From the NCBI GenBank assembly GCA_020849655.1, contig JADLFU010000066.1, positions 1 through 64,000 of the forward strand: a stretch of DNA of 64,000 nucleotides. Direction: 5' to 3'. A model generated the notes under the pieces. It was not told the origin of the DNA and did no database searches. It saw nothing but the letters and a program-made list of their open reading frames with translations. A program made the translations under genes and the position numbers. This document shows positions 1 through 10,495 of this stretch, piece by piece (the stretch's first letter is position 1; the number at the start of each line of letters is the position of its first letter). The stretch is from Polyangiaceae bacterium. Lineage in GTDB: Bacteria > Myxococcota_A > Polyangia > Polyangiales > Polyangiaceae.

Positions 1-3000
1 GTCGACCGCGCGGGCGTCCTCCGCGGACTCCTCCACGATCTCCTCGTAGAGCTTCGTGGCGCGGTCCTTGTCGTGGAGCTGCTCACGGTAGGTCGCGGCG
101 GCGTCATGCTTCAGCCTCGCGCGCTCCGTGGCCTCGGTCGTGAGCTCGGCGCGCTTCAGCAGCAGGCGCACGACGTCCGCGTGGTCCCCCGCGGCGGCGC
201 GCAACGCGCCGAGCTCCTCGAGCGCCCCCTGGTCGGCGTCGGCGTCCTCGAGCAGCTGCCGCAGGATGGCCTCGGCGAGCGCCGCGTCCGCGAGCGGATC
301 GGCGGCGAGCGCGCGCGCCTCGCGCAGCAGCGAGCGGCGCGTGTCCCGCTCCGACTCGAGCTTCGCCCGGAGGCGCAGCGTGTCGACGAGCGCGCGATCG
401 CGGCCGGGCGCGCGCCTCAGCTCCTCCAGGAGCCGGACGATGTCGAGCGACTCGGGATCGCGCGCGAGCGCCTCCTCGTACGCCTGCTCCGCCGCCGCGC
501 GGTCGCCCACCTTGTTGCGCTGCCAGTCGCCGACCCGCATCAGCAGCTCGCGCGCGGTGTCGCGGGGCAGCTCCTTCTTCGCGACCGCGCGGGAGAGCGC
601 CGCCGCCGCGCTCGCCCAGCCGCCGTGGATCGGCGCGACGCGCTCCACCTCGGCGAGGACGTCCGGATCCGTCGGATCGTCCATCATCGCGGCCTCGATC
701 GCGCCCTGCGCCGCGGCGAGATCCTTCGCGTCCTCCTCGAGCACGCGCGCGAGGTCGAGGCGCATCTTCACGCGGTCCGCGGGCACCGGCGCGCGATCGA
801 TGCGCCTGCCGAGCAGCGAGGCGAGGCGGCCGTGATCCCCGAGCGCCCGGTACGTCTGCTCGAGGATGTCGCTCACCTCGGCGAACAGGCTCTCGCGGTC
901 GAGCAGGCGCTCGAGCGCCTCGCGGGCCCCCACGTGCGCCTGGCGAGACTCGAGCGCGGCGCGCAGCGAGGCCACGCCCGCCGCGGGATCGGCGAACCGG
1001 GAGATCTGCAGCTCGGCGAGGCGGTGGTGGAGATCGGCGCGCGCGTCCGCGTCGTCGTCGAGGCCGATGCGCCGCTCGAGGATCTCGGCGAGCCCCTTGT
1101 CGTCACCCGCGCGGCCGTAGAGCCGATCGAGCGACAGGAGCAGCTCGGGCGCGTCGCCGCCGTCGTCGAGCGCGGCCCGGAAGGCCGCGATCGCGCGGGC
1201 GTCGTCCGACAGGCGGGTCTCGGCCACGCGGCCGAGGCGCGTGCGCAGCCCCCTCGTGATCTCCGCGTCGAACACCGCCGCGGCGCGCTCCTCGAGGGCC
1301 GTCGCATACTTGGTAAAATCACCTAGCTCGTCGGAGAGCCGCTCGGCCTCCGCGTGCACGGTGTCGTCGTCCGGGGCCTCGACGAGCGCGCGCAGGAGGG
1401 CGTCGAGCGCGGCGGCCGGCGCGGCGAGGTTCAGCTCGTGCGTGATCGCCAGCGTGCGGAGGGTCTGCGCCCGCGACTGGGCGTCGCCCTGCGAGCGCAG
1501 CTTCAGCTCGAGCGCCCTCACGAGCTCCGGGAAACGCCCCGACAGGCGGAGCACGGGTTCGAGCACGTCGACCGCGGCGGCGCGGTGCTCGTCACGCCCG
1601 TCAGCGATCCCGAAGCACGCGGCGACGGCGCCAGGATCGGACGGCTCGTCCTCCAGCACTTGCCGGTAGCACTCGAGCGCCTCCGTCGGCTCGTCGAGCT
1701 TCTCGCGGTAGAGGTCGCCCATCGCGCGGCGCAGGCGCACGCGCTCGGCCGGCGCCTCGGCGGACGCAGCCTGCAGGCGCAGGTTGTCGAGCAGATCGGG
1801 CCAGAGCTCCTCGGCGGAGAGGACGCGGTCGAGCTCGGCGAGCACCTCCTGGTCCGCGGGGCGCGCTGCGAGGGCCTCGCGGAGCGCGTCGATGGCGTCC
1901 CTGCGCCGCCCGAGCTTGGCCTCGAGCGCCCCGGCGATGCGCCGCGACAGCTCGTACTTGAGGTCGGCGTCGTCCGCGCCTGCGAGCTCGACCCGGCGCC
2001 GGCACAGCTCCACCAGGCGGGCGGGATCGTCCTTGCCCTCGACGAGCTCGATGAGGCAATCGATCGTGTACGCGCTGTCGGGCTCGAGCTCGGCCGCGCG
2101 CTCGTAGGCGGCGATCGCGCCGTCGGCGTCGTCGAGCATGTCGCGCTTCGACTCGCCGATGCGGCGGTACAGCGCCGCGCGCGCGTCGTCCTCGGTCGCG
2201 AGCGCGATCTTCTTCTCGAGCACCCGCACGATCGCGCTCCAGTCGGAGAGCATCATCGCGAGCAGATCCATCTGCTCGAGCGGCTCGGGGTCGGTCTCGT
2301 CGAGCGCGGCGAGCCGCGTGAAGGCGTTGAGCGCCGCGCGCGGATCGTCGCGGCGCTGGTCGTGCAGGCGGGCGAGCGCGAGCAGCAGCTCCCGCTTGAC
2401 GTGATCCTCGGCCTTCTCGATGGCCTGCTCGTACGTCCCGGCGAGCGCGTCCCACGACGAGAGCGAGCTCGCGAGGCGCTCGAGATCGGCGCGAGCGTCG
2501 GTCTCCGGATCGAGCACGAGGCACCGCTCGAGCGCCTCGAACGCCGCCTTCGGATCGGCGCCGCGGGTCTCCTGGAGCTTCGCGATCTCGCGCAGGATGC
2601 CGACCTTCTCGCCGGCGCCGTCCGCGAGCTCGAGGCGCCGCTCGTTGATGCGCACGAGATCACGCCAGTCGTCGCTGCGCTCGTACAGCGGCAGGAGGAT
2701 CTCGACGACGCGGGCCTTGTGCTCGGGGTCGCGCGACAGGCGCTCGAGCTCGGCGATCGCGTCGCGGTGCCACGGCAGCGCCTCGACGATCGTCTGCAGC
2801 TGGTCGATGGCGGCGCTCGTGTCGCCGAGCTCGTCGGCGTACAGCTTCGCGAGGGCGAGGCGGAGCGCCGCGACCTCGTCGCCGTCGCCGGAGGTCTCGA
2901 CCCGGCGCTCGTAGTGCGCCGCGAGATCCTGGTAGCGCTTCGTCGCGCGGTACAGGCGCGTGAGCGCGTCGAGCGAGGTCACGTCGCGCTCGTCGACGTC

Positions 3001-6000
3001 GAGCGCCTCCCGGTGCGTGTCGATCGCGCGCTCCTGCTGCTCGAGCGGCCCCTCCTCGAGCTCCGCGATCGCGTGGAGGAGCTTCAGGCGGTCGGCGTCG
3101 TCGGTGCGGTGATCCAGCGTCGCGCGGTAGAGCGCCACGCGCGCGGCGTGGTCGCCCGCGCGGACGAGCAGCGCGTCGACCTCGGAGAACAGCTCGCGGG
3201 ACTCGGGCTCGAAGGCGAGCGCGCGGCGGAAGTACGCGAGCGCCTTGTCGAAGCGCTCGGCGGCGAGCGAGAGCTCGCCCGTCCGCCGCGCGAGCTTCGC
3301 GGTGTGCTCCTCGTCGGCGGCGATCTTCTCGAGCTCGGCCTCGTAGATCTCGGCGAGGCGCCCCGACGCGCCCGTCACCCGCGCCAGCCGCTCGCACTCG
3401 GCCCACGCGGACTCGTCCGACAGGTCCTCCGCGAGGAGCCGGGCGGCCACCTCGAGCGCGGCGCGCGCGTCGTCCCCCGACTCCTCGCGGAGCTGGATGA
3501 GGCGGCGGAGCAGGCCCTTGCGCTCCTCCGGATCCTGGCTGGCGGCGAGCCGCGCGTCGACGCAGCCCACGACCTTCTGCCACTCCGCGCGGCGGAGGTA
3601 GACGGGCTCGAGCAGCTCCGCGGCGCGTGCACGCACCTCGACCGCCCGCTCGGGCGACATCAGCCCCTCGAGCGTGGCGGCGGCGCCGTCGTGCGACGGA
3701 TCGATCTCGAGCGCCGCGACGAGCTCGTCGAACGCCCGCTCGACGTCGCCCTGCTGGTGCTCGGCGATGCCCGCGAGCTTCACGCGGAGGCTCGCCTTGT
3801 CGCCCACGCCCTCGGAGATCTGCCGCTCGAAGAGCGCGACGAGATCGTCCCAGCGCGCCTCCTTCGCGTAGAGCTCCTCGAGCGCGGCGAGGGCGGCCGG
3901 ATCGAGCCCGAGGTCGAGGATGGCCTCGTACACCGAGATCGCCTCCCGCGGCCCCTCCACCTCGCGCGTGAGCGTGGCCTGCCGGAAGTACAGGGCGCGG
4001 CGGGCGTCGTCGTCGGTCGCCGCGTCGACCCGCCTGCGGGTCGTCTCGAGCAGCGCGGGCAGATCGCCCATCTGCTCGTAGACGGCCGCGAGCGACGCGA
4101 GGAGCTGCGGATCGTCACCGCGCAGCGCGACGGCCTCCTTGAACCAGTCGCGCGCGTCCGCGAGGTTGCCCAGGTGGTCGCGCGAGATCTCGGCCAGCCG
4201 GACGCGGACGCGCACGGACAGCTCCTCGTCGAGCACCTCGGGGGCGATGGCCTTCAGCCCCTCGACCAGCTCGCCGTAGCGCGCCGTCGCCGCGGCGAGC
4301 TGCTCGGCGCGCTCGAGCCACGCGGCGAGGCTGGGCTCCCCCGCGGCCTCCTTCAGCCCGGCGAGCGCGAACGAGAACGCGCGGGCGCGGTCGGCGAGCG
4401 GCCCCGCCGCGGTGCGCTCGGCCTGGTCGAGCAGCGCGAGGCGCTCGCTCGGGGTGTCGGCGCACTCGATCTCGATCGACAGGACCGCGAGCAGCTTCTC
4501 GAAGGCGCCGTCCGCCTCGTACAGCGGGTGGAGCGTCTCGGCCACCTCGCGGCGCACGTCGGCGCTCTGCAGCAGCGCCTCCAGCGACTCGCGCGCGGCG
4601 GCGTGGGACGGCGCGAGCGTGAGGGCCTGGCGGTACGCGTCGAGCGCGCCGGAGAGATCCTCGAGGTGAGCGCGACGGACGTCGCCGAGCGCGACCAAGA
4701 GCTCGACCCGCGCGGCCTCGTCCTCGGCGACGTCGAGCTGCAGCGCGAGCGTCTCGGCGAGATCATGGTGCGCGCCGGACTTCGCGTACAGGCCGGCGAG
4801 CGCGACCAGCAGCGAGGGATCGGGGCCGAACTCATCGACGACGGTGCGGTATGCGAGCACCGCCTCGGTGGTGTCGCCGAGCTTCGCGCCGAGGGTCTCG
4901 GCCGTCTTCACGAGCAGCCGCCGACGCTCGACCGGATCCTGGCTGACCTGCTCGTGCGCGCGCAGCACCTGGACGAGCTCCTTCCAGGCCCCGGCCGCGT
5001 CGTGGAGCCGCTCGAGCGCCGCGAGCGCCTGCTCGTCCGACGGATCGTCCGCGAGCCGCGCCTGCCAGGCGGCGATGGCGCCGTCGCGGTCGGCCTGCAC
5101 GGTCTCTGCGAGCTCGCCGAGGCGGCCCCACAGCTCACGACGCTTGTCGGCGTCCCCTTCGAGCTTCACCTGGAGCTTCAGCGACGACGCGAGCTTCGAG
5201 GTGTCGCCCGACGCGAGGTGCAAGCGCTCGAGCGCTCGCGCGGCGGGGAGCGCGAGCTCGGCGTCGTCGGGATCGATCGCGACGACGCGGTCGAGCACCG
5301 CCTCCGCCTTCGCGCCGTCCGAGAGGAAATCTTCGTACAGACGCGCGACCTCGAGCAGGAGCTCGGCCTTGCGGGTCTTCAGGTCGGCGGCGTCGGCCGC
5401 GGCCGACAGCACCTCGGCGACGCGCGCGTACGCTCCCAGCCTGCGGCCGGTGTCGACGAGGCGAGCGCGAGACTCGTCGTCGTCCGGGGCCATCGGGAGC
5501 AGCGCCGCGAGCGCGTCGAAGCTCCCCGCGTCGTCGTGGAGGCGCTCGTCGCGCAGGGAGGCGATGCGCCGCAAGAGCTCGCGCTTGCGGTCCGAGTTCT
5601 CGGCGGACTCCAGCAGCACCGCGAGCACGCGGACGAGGTTGCGAGCGTCGTCGCGCACCTCGTAGCAAGCCTCGAGGGCCGCTGCCGCGCGCGGGCGGAG
5701 CGCGTCGACGCCGAGCACGCGCTCGACGAGGTCGCGCGCCTCGTCGACCATCGGATCGATCGAGAGCACCTCGGCGAGGTGCGCGAGCGCGCCCTCGGGC
5801 TGCTCGAGCTCGAGGTACAGGCGACCGAGGCGCAGCCGGAGGCCCTGGGCCTCGTCCTCGGTCGCGGCCTCGCGGCGGCGCTCGAGCAGGGCGGCGAGGT
5901 CGCGCGGCCGCTTCTCGGCCTGGTAGAGCGAGTCGAGCGAGCGCACCGCCTGCTCGTGCAGCGGATCGATCGCGAGGATGCGCTCGTAGTAGGTGATCGC

Positions 6001-9000
6001 CTTCGCGGGCTGCTGGGTGATCTCCTCGCAGACGAGGGCGACCTCGGCGAACAGCTCGACCCTCCGCGCGTCGTCGGGCGCGGCCGCGGCGACGCGCTCA
6101 TACAGCTCCTCGAGGGTCTGCCACTTCTCGGTGGAGGTCAGCACCTGCTTCATCCGGCTGAACGCGCGCTCGTCCTCCGGGCGCTTCTGCAGCACGAGGT
6201 CGAGGTACGGCAGCGCGGCCTCGGGGTTGCCGAGCCGCTCGTCGAACACGACGGCGGCGCGCTCGGCGAGCTCGAGCTCCGTCTGCTCGGGCAGCTCGGT
6301 CGCGAGCGCCTCCCGGAGCGCGTCGCCGAGGGCGGCCGCCGAGCCCGTCACCTGCGCGAGGTCCGTCGCACGATCCCAGAGGCCGAGCTCGGCGGGGAAC
6401 TCGCGCGCCCCGCGGAGGAGCACCTCGAGCGCGGGCCTCGGCGCCGCGAGCTTCTGCTCGTGCGCGTCGGCGAGCCGCGAGAAGAGCTCGAGGCGGCGAG
6501 CGGGATCGGTCGTGCCGTCCAGCAGCTTGGCGATGCTCTCGGCCTCCTTCTTCGCGTCGCCGGAGCGCGCGTACTCTCGCGACAGGAGCTCCGTCGCGGC
6601 GGCCCGGGTCGCGTCGTGCGTGGCGACGCGCTCGAGCAAGGCGATCGCCCGCGCGTCTCCCGGCAGCAGCTCGAGCGCGGCGGAGACGCACACGAGCGCC
6701 TCGGTCGGCGCGCCGAGCTTGTCGACGTACTGCTCCGCGAGATCGAGATCGCGGTGGGCGCGGTCGTCCCCGACGGCGAGCTCTCGACGGCGCTGCAGGA
6801 GCGCCACGGCCTTCGCGGAGTCGCCGGCGGCGAGGTGCAGGCGCGACAGCGCGGCGAGGGCGGAGGGGTGATCGGGGCGCGCCTCGACCACCTTCTCGTA
6901 CAGGTCGATGGCGCGCGCGGGCTCTCCGAACGCCTCGTCCTCGAGCTCGGCCCACTCGGCGTACACGGCAGCCCTGGCGTCGCCCTCGGCGCGCTCGACC
7001 TTCAGCCCGAAGAGCCAGCGCAGATCGTCGCGGCGATCGGCGCGGCGCAGGAGCCCGTCGAGCATCGCGACCGTCGCCGCGTCGGACGGATCCTCCTCGA
7101 CGAGCGCGCGGTACAGCGCGACGGCGTCGTCGATCTTGCCCTGCTGCGTGAGCTTGAGCTCCGCGAGGCGAGCCTCCACGGCGCGGCGCTCCTCGCGAGC
7201 CATGGTCGCCCTCGCCTCCTCGAGCCGCCGCGACAGCGCGGCGATCAAGGCGTCGTACGCCCCCGCCTCGCGCGCCGTCGCCTCGAAGAACTGCAGGCTC
7301 TCCGGGTCCTCGGGGGTGAGGCGGTACGCGCGCTCCGCGAGCGCCATCGCGCCCGCACGGTCGCCGAGGCGCTGCCCGGTGACCTGCGACATTCGTCGCA
7401 GCGTCGCGACCTGCGCGGCCGGGGTCGGCTCCGACGCGAGCACGATCTCGAGGATGGGCACGAGCCGCGCCCAGCGCTCCTCGCGCTCGTAGATCGGCAC
7501 GAGCGCCCGCGCCGCGCCCTCGTCATCAGGCTTGACGCCGAGCACGCGCTCGTACGCGCGGAAGGCGCGATCGGGCGCCTGCAGCTTCTCCTCGAACACG
7601 CGCGCGCTGCGGCGGGAGAGCGCGATCTTCTGCTCGACGTCGGTCGCGCGGTCGGCCGCGCTCGACAGCACCTCCGCGAGCGACTCCCAGTCGTTGCCGG
7701 GCGCGTACAGCTCCTCCAGCGCGTCGAGGTCGCCCGACGCGAGGTGGGCGTCGCGCAGCGTGCGCAGCGCCTTCGCGTGCCCGGGCGACAGCTCCAGCAC
7801 GCGCCGCCACGTCCTCGCCGCTCCCGCCGCGTCGCCGAGCCGCTCGGTGAAGAGCGCGCCGAGCTTCTGCAGCAGCGTGAGGCGCGCGGCGTCGTCGGGC
7901 GCGGCGTCGACGCGGCGCTCGAGCACCCACGCGGCGGTCGCCCAGTCCTTCTCGCGCTCGGCCTGCTTCTCGAGCGCGTCCATCGCGCCCGGCGCGCCCG
8001 GCTCCAGCGTCAGCGCCTCGCGGTAGAACCGCACGGCGTCCTCGCCGCGATCGAGGCGCTCGCCGGCGAGCTTCGCCATCTCGAGCAAGAGATCGACGCG
8101 GCCCTGCCCGGTGGCCGACGGCAGCTCCTTCTCGGCCAGCGCGAACAGCTGCGGCCACGCGCGGCGCTTGCCGTACAGCTCGCGGAGGCGCGCCTGCGCC
8201 TCGGCGTCGGTCGGCGCGACCTCGAGCAGCTTCTCGTACGAGTCGATCGCGTTCGCGACGTTGTTGAACTGGTCGAGCCAGCGCGCCGCGATCTCGCGGT
8301 ACAGCCGCGCCTTGTCGGCGGGATCGGTGAGCAGCTCGGCGAGCCGCTGCTGGTACGTGACGAGATCGCGCCACCGCGACAAGGCCTCGTAGACCCGCAC
8401 GAGATCGCGGATGGCGGCCTCGTCCTGGTCGTCGAGGCCGACGATCTGCGTGAGCACCGTGACGAGCGCGGTGTCGCTCTTGATGTGCGTGCGATAGATG
8501 GCCGCGATGTCGCGCAGCACGGCGAGGCGCGCCGCCTTGTCGTCGGCCGGGGCGCGCTCGAGCTCCTGGCGCAGCAGCTCGACGAGCGCGTTCCACGCCT
8601 CCGTCTGCGTGTAGAGGCGGCGCAGCGAGTCGCGCGCCTCACGGTTGTGCGGATCCTGGCGGAGGATGGCCTTGTACTGCTCGATGGCGCGGCCCGCGTT
8701 CGCGTCGTCCTCCGCGAGCCGCGCGATCTCGCCCGCGAGCGCCGCGCGCTGCGGGCCGTCGGGCAGGGCGCGCTGCGCGTCGGACAGGATGTTCGACAGG
8801 CGCGACTTCTGGTCGCGCGCGCCGCACAGCTCGCGGAAGAAAGAGAGCATCCCCTCGTGGGTCGGATCGAGGCGCCGCACGCGCTCGAACCACGGCTCGG
8901 CGCTGTCGGGGCGCTGGCGCATGCGCCAGTGGGTCATCGCGATCTGCACGAGCGTGCCGAGCTCCTGCCCCGGCTTGACGGCGCCGCTCTGGAGCTGATC

Positions 9001-9858
9001 CTCGTAGAGCGCGACCAGGTGGTCCCAGTCCTCCTTCTCGGAGAAGTGTCGCGCGAGGAAGCTCATCGCCTCGTGGTGGCCGGGCGACAGGTCCGAGACG
9101 CGCTCGTACGCCGTCGCGGCGCGGCCCGCGTCCTTCATGCGCAGCGCGAACATGCGGCCGAGCCGCACGAGCGCGGCGATCCGCTCGTCGCGATCGCGGG
9201 CGTCGTCGGCGTAGCGAGAGAGCACCGCCGCGGCCGCCTCCCAGTCCTCCTGGGTGCGGTGGATGCGCTCGAGCAGCCCCGCCGCGCGGCGGTTCGTCGG
9301 ATCGTGGCCGAGCGACTGCTCGAGCATCGAGCACATCTGCTCGAGGGCCTTCTTCTTCCGGCCGCCGTAGCGCCACGCGACCTCCGCCGCGGAGAGCAGC
9401 AGCGAGCTCTTGAACGCGGGCTCGGTCGCCTCCTCGACCTCCTTCAGGTAGCGCTTCACGAGCTCCTTCGACTTCTCCCGCTTCGCGTCGATGCGGCCGA
9501 GGGCCTCCGCCGCCGCGGGGTCGTCGGGGCGGAGCTCGAGCAGCCGGCGGTACGCGGCGACCGCCGCCTTGTCGTCGAGCGTCTCCTCGTCCTCCACCCG
9601 GGCGAGCTCACCCTGCAGCCGCGCCTCGTCGTCGGTGCCTCTCGCGAGACCGACCGCGAGCTCGAGCAGCCGCGCGACGGCGTCCCACTCGCGCCTGTGC
9701 TCGTGACCCCGTCGGGCCGACGAGAGCAGCGCCCCGAGCTCCGCCGTCGACAGCTCGCTCTGGGACGGCACCGCCTCCGACAGATCCGTCCAGGCCCCCG
9801 CCTGCTCGGGGTCGTCCTGCAACTGGCCAAGTGCCGTCCTGATCTTCTGAGCGCTCAT
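1..9858 (-). CDS. Giant tetratricopeptide-repeat protein (3' end outside window)
   Basis: An unbroken minus-strand frame runs from ATG at 9858 to the left edge, at least 3286 codons. The N-terminus (MSAQKIRTALGQLQDDPEQA) has no signal peptide or membrane segment, so a cytoplasmic protein is expected. The whole frame is helical repeats of roughly 34-40 residues rich in Ala, Leu, Glu and Arg, with TPR-like elements such as AYRRLLELRPDDPAAAEALG near the start and ATKLYEEIVEESAEDARAVD at the left edge. No catalytic domain is visible in the part present. Known: such arrays are protein-binding scaffolds. Inference: a very large scaffold in the class of giant myxobacterial TPR proteins. The opposite strand is also open for about 2880 codons but encodes only Arg/Leu/Glu-rich low complexity. 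Confidence 0.9.
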   Translation of the reverse strand, partial: MSAQKIRTALGQLQDDPEQAGAWTDLSEAVPSQSELSTAELGALLSSARRGHEHRREWDAVARLLELAVGLARGTDDEARLQGELARVEDEETLDDKAAVAAYRRLLELRPDDPAAAEALGRIDAKREKSKELVKRYLKEVEEATEPAFKSSLLLSAAEVAWRYGGRKKKALEQMCSMLEQSLGHDPTNRRAAGLLERIHRTQEDWEAAAAVLSRYADDARDRDERIAALVRLGRMFALRMKDAGRAATAYERVSDLSPGHHEAMSFLARHFSEKEDWDHLVALYEDQLQSGAVKPGQELGTLVQIAMTHWRMRQRPDSAEPWFERVRRLDPTHEGMLSFFRELCGARDQKSRLSNILSDAQRALPDGPQRAALAGEIARLAEDDANAGRAIEQYKAILRQDPHNREARDSLRRLYTQTEAWNALVELLRQELERAPADDKAARLAVLRDIAAIYRTHIKSDTALVTVLTQIVGLDDQDEAAIRDLVRVYEALSRWRDLVTYQQRLAELLTDPADKARLYREIAARWLDQFNNVANAIDSYEKLLEVAPTDAEAQARLRELYGKRRAWPQLFALAEKELPSATGQGRVDLLLEMAKLAGERLDRGEDAVRFYREALTLEPGAPGAMDALEKQAEREKDWATAAWVLERRVDAAPDDAARLTLLQKLGALFTERLGDAAGAARTWRRVLELSPGHAKALRTLRDAHLASGDLDALEELYAPGNDWESLAEVLSSAADRATDVEQKIALSRRSARVFEEKLQAPDRAFRAYERVLGVKPDDEGAARALVPIYEREERWARLVPILEIVLASEPTPAAQVATLRRMSQVTGQRLGDRAGAMALAERAYRLTPEDPESLQFFEATAREAGAYDALIAALSRRLEEARATMAREERRAVEARLAELKLTQQGKIDDAVALYRALVEEDPSDAATVAMLDGLLRRADRRDDLRWLFGLKVERAEGDARAAVYAEWAELEDEAFGEPARAIDLYEKVVEARPDHPSALAALSRLHLAAGDSAKAVALLQRRRELAVGDDRAHRDLDLAEQYVDKLGAPTEALVCVSAALELLPGDARAIALLERVATHDATRAAATELLSREYARSGDAKKEAESIAKLLDGTTDPARRLELFSRLADAHEQKLAAPRPALEVLLRGAREFPAELGLWDRATDLAQVTGSAAALGDALREALATELPEQTELELAERAAVVFDERLGNPEAALPYLDLVLQKRPEDERAFSRMKQVLTSTEKWQTLEELYERVAAAAPDDARRVELFAEVALVCEEITQQPAKAITYYERILAIDPLHEQAVRSLDSLYQAEKRPRDLAALLERRREAATEDEAQGLRLRLGRLYLELEQPEGALAHLAEVLSIDPMVDEARDLVERVLGVDALRPRAAAALEACYEVRDDARNLVRVLAVLLESAENSDRKRELLRRIASLRDERLHDDAGSFDALAALLPMAPDDDESRARLVDTGRRLGAYARVAEVLSAAADAADLKTRKAELLLEVARLYEDFLSDGAKAEAVLDRVVAIDPDDAELALPAARALERLHLASGDTSKLASSLKLQVKLEGDADKRRELWGRLGELAETVQADRDGAIAAWQARLADDPSDEQALAALERLHDAAGAWKELVQVLRAHEQVSQDPVERRRLLVKTAETLGAKLGDTTEAVLAYRTVVDEFGPDPSLLVALAGLYAKSGAHHDLAETLALQLDVAEDEAARVELLVALGDVRRAHLEDLSGALDAYRQALTLAPSHAAARESLEALLQSADVRREVAETLHPLYEADGAFEKLLAVLSIEIECADTPSERLALLDQAERTAAGPLADRARAFSFALAGLKEAAGEPSLAAWLERAEQLAAATARYGELVEGLKAIAPEVLDEELSVRVRVRLAEISRDHLGNLADARDWFKEAVALRGDDPQLLASLAAVYEQMGDLPALLETTRRRVDAATDDDARRALYFRQATLTREVEGPREAISVYEAILDLGLDPAALAALEELYAKEARWDDLVALFERQISEGVGDKASLRVKLAGIAEHQQGDVERAFDELVAALEIDPSHDGAAATLEGLMSPERAVEVRARAAELLEPVYLRRAEWQKVVGCVDARLAASQDPEERKGLLRRLIQLREESGDDARAALEVAARLLAEDLSDESAWAECERLARVTGASGRLAEIYEAELEKIAADEEHTAKLARRTGELSLAAERFDKALAYFRRALAFEPESRELFSEVDALLVRAGDHAARVALYRATLDHRTDDADRLKLLHAIAELEEGPLEQQERAIDTHREALDVDERDVTSLDALTRLYRATKRYQDLAAHYERRVETSGDGDEVAALRLALAKLYADELGDTSAAIDQLQTIVEALPWHRDAIAELERLSRDPEHKARVVEILLPLYERSDDWRDLVRINERRLELADGAGEKVGILREIAKLQETRGADPKAAFEALERCLVLDPETDARADLERLASSLSSWDALAGTYEQAIEKAEDHVKRELLLALARLHDQRRDDPRAALNAFTRLAALDETDPEPLEQMDLLAMMLSDWSAIVRVLEKKIALATEDDARAALYRRIGESKRDMLDDADGAIAAYERAAELEPDSAYTIDCLIELVEGKDDPARLVELCRRRVELAGADDADLKYELSRRIAGALEAKLGRRRDAIDALREALAARPADQEVLAELDRVLSAEELWPDLLDNLRLQAASAEAPAERVRLRRAMGDLYREKLDEPTEALECYRQVLEDEPSDPGAVAACFGIADGRDEHRAAAVDVLEPVLRLSGRFPELVRALELKLRSQGDAQSRAQTLRTLAITHELNLAAPAAALDALLRALVEAPDDDTVHAEAERLSDELGDFTKYATALEERAAAVFDAEITRGLRTRLGRVAETRLSDDARAIAAFRAALDDGGDAPELLLSLDRLYGRAGDDKGLAEILERRIGLDDDADARADLHHRLAELQISRFADPAAGVASLRAALESRQAHVGAREALERLLDRESLFAEVSDILEQTYRALGDHGRLASLLGRRIDRAPVPADRVKMRLDLARVLEEDAKDLAAAQGAIEAAMMDDPTDPDVLAEVERVAPIHGGWASAAAALSRAVAKKELPRDTARELLMRVGDWQRNKVGDRAAAEQAYEEALARDPESLDIVRLLEELRRAPGRDRALVDTLRLRAKLESERDTRRSLLREARALAADPLADAALAEAILRQLLEDADADQGALEELGALRAAAGDHADVVRLLLKRAELTTEATERARLKHDAAATYREQLHDKDRATKLYEEIVEESAEDARAVD

Positions 9859-9919
9859 TCATCAACCTCGTCCCCGCGGAGGGGACCGAAGAACTGCGTG
9901 CCAACCGGCGAAACGCGAG

Positions 9920-9939
9920 GCCCGTGCGCGCGCACGGGC
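9920..9939. promoter_or_regulatory. Perfect 20-bp palindrome in the TPR/lipoprotein intergenic region
   Basis: GCCCGTGCGCGCGCACGGGC is its own reverse complement over all 20 bases. It lies between the divergent genes starting at 9858 and 10055, inside the inferred 5' leader of the TPR gene. It could be an operator or a leader hairpin; alternating GC in such a genome can also arise by chance. Confidence 0.4.
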
Positions 9940-9979
9940 GGGGCTGCCGCCGGCGCCCGCGGGCGACGACGGGGCACGC

Positions 9980-10008
9980 ATCGTAGGTAACCCAACCCCG
10001 GCCCACAA
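9980..10008 (-). promoter_or_regulatory. Candidate sigma-70-type promoter of the giant TPR gene
   Basis: Read on the minus strand, TTGTGG (10008-10003) and TACGAT (9985-9980) are separated by 17 bases. The expected transcript start is about 110 bases upstream of the ATG at 9858. The -35 element is poor and this is pattern matching only. Confidence 0.35.
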
Positions 10009-10054
10009 GCGCTTCCCCAACTCTTCTTCGAGGGGTATCGTCCGCGCCGAACGG

Positions 10055-10495
10055 ATGCGGCTCGCGCGCCCCCTCTCGCTGCTGATTTTCGCGCTGCTCG
10101 GCGCGTGCGTGCCGTCGTCGCAGGGGTCGACTCCGAAGACCCCGGACGGCAAGAGTTGCGCGACGCGGCTGGTGGGCGAGTGGCGCTTCGTCGGCTTCGT
10201 CCCCGACCCTCCGATCCCGGAGGACGTCAGGCAGTCGATCGAGCGACTTCACGGCGGGCTGCGCGTCGGGTTCGACGGGCAGCGGACGTTCACGACGGGG
10301 CCCGGCCTCTCGCAGGCGTCCCCGTACCAGGTGCAGAACGACGACGGGCTCTCGTGCAGGCTGCTGTCACCGGACGAGCAGGGCGCGGTGTCGGAGACGT
10401 GGGTGAGGTTCCTCGACGCGAACCACCTCGAGCTGCTCGATCGCCGCCCCGCGAGCGCCGCGCCCGGCACGGCGAGGCTCGAGCGCACGCGCTGA
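10055..10495 (+). CDS. Small hypothetical lipoprotein
   Basis: A 146-residue protein. It has a short basic N-terminus, a hydrophobic core and a lipobox LLGAC with Cys18 as the predicted lipidated residue. Mature part: about 125 residues with VGEWRFVGF near the start, DGQRTFTTG in the middle and a C-terminal strand-like LELLDRRP. This pattern resembles the first strand of small calycin/lipocalin-like bacterial lipoproteins, but I cannot assign a family. It is transcribed away from the giant TPR gene across a 196-base gap. Its last 206 bases overlap the tail of the convergent coiled-coil gene; the composition of this frame looks like genuine protein, that of the overlapping tail does not. Function unknown. 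Confidence 0.75.
   Translation: MRLARPLSLLIFALLGACVPSSQGSTPKTPDGKSCATRLVGEWRFVGFVPDPPIPEDVRQSIERLHGGLRVGFDGQRTFTTGPGLSQASPYQVQNDDGLSCRLLSPDEQGAVSETWVRFLDANHLELLDRRPASAAPGTARLERTR

Noticed and set aside
9920-9939. The perfect palindrome as a transcription terminator for one of the divergent genes.
   Set aside because: Both flanking genes start, not end, at this gap, and no T-tract follows.
1354-9990. Uninterrupted plus-strand frame of about 2878 codons opposite the giant TPR gene.
   Set aside because: It encodes Arg/Leu/Glu-rich low complexity without domains. Strong third-position GC in the real minus-strand gene removes stop codons from the antisense frame.
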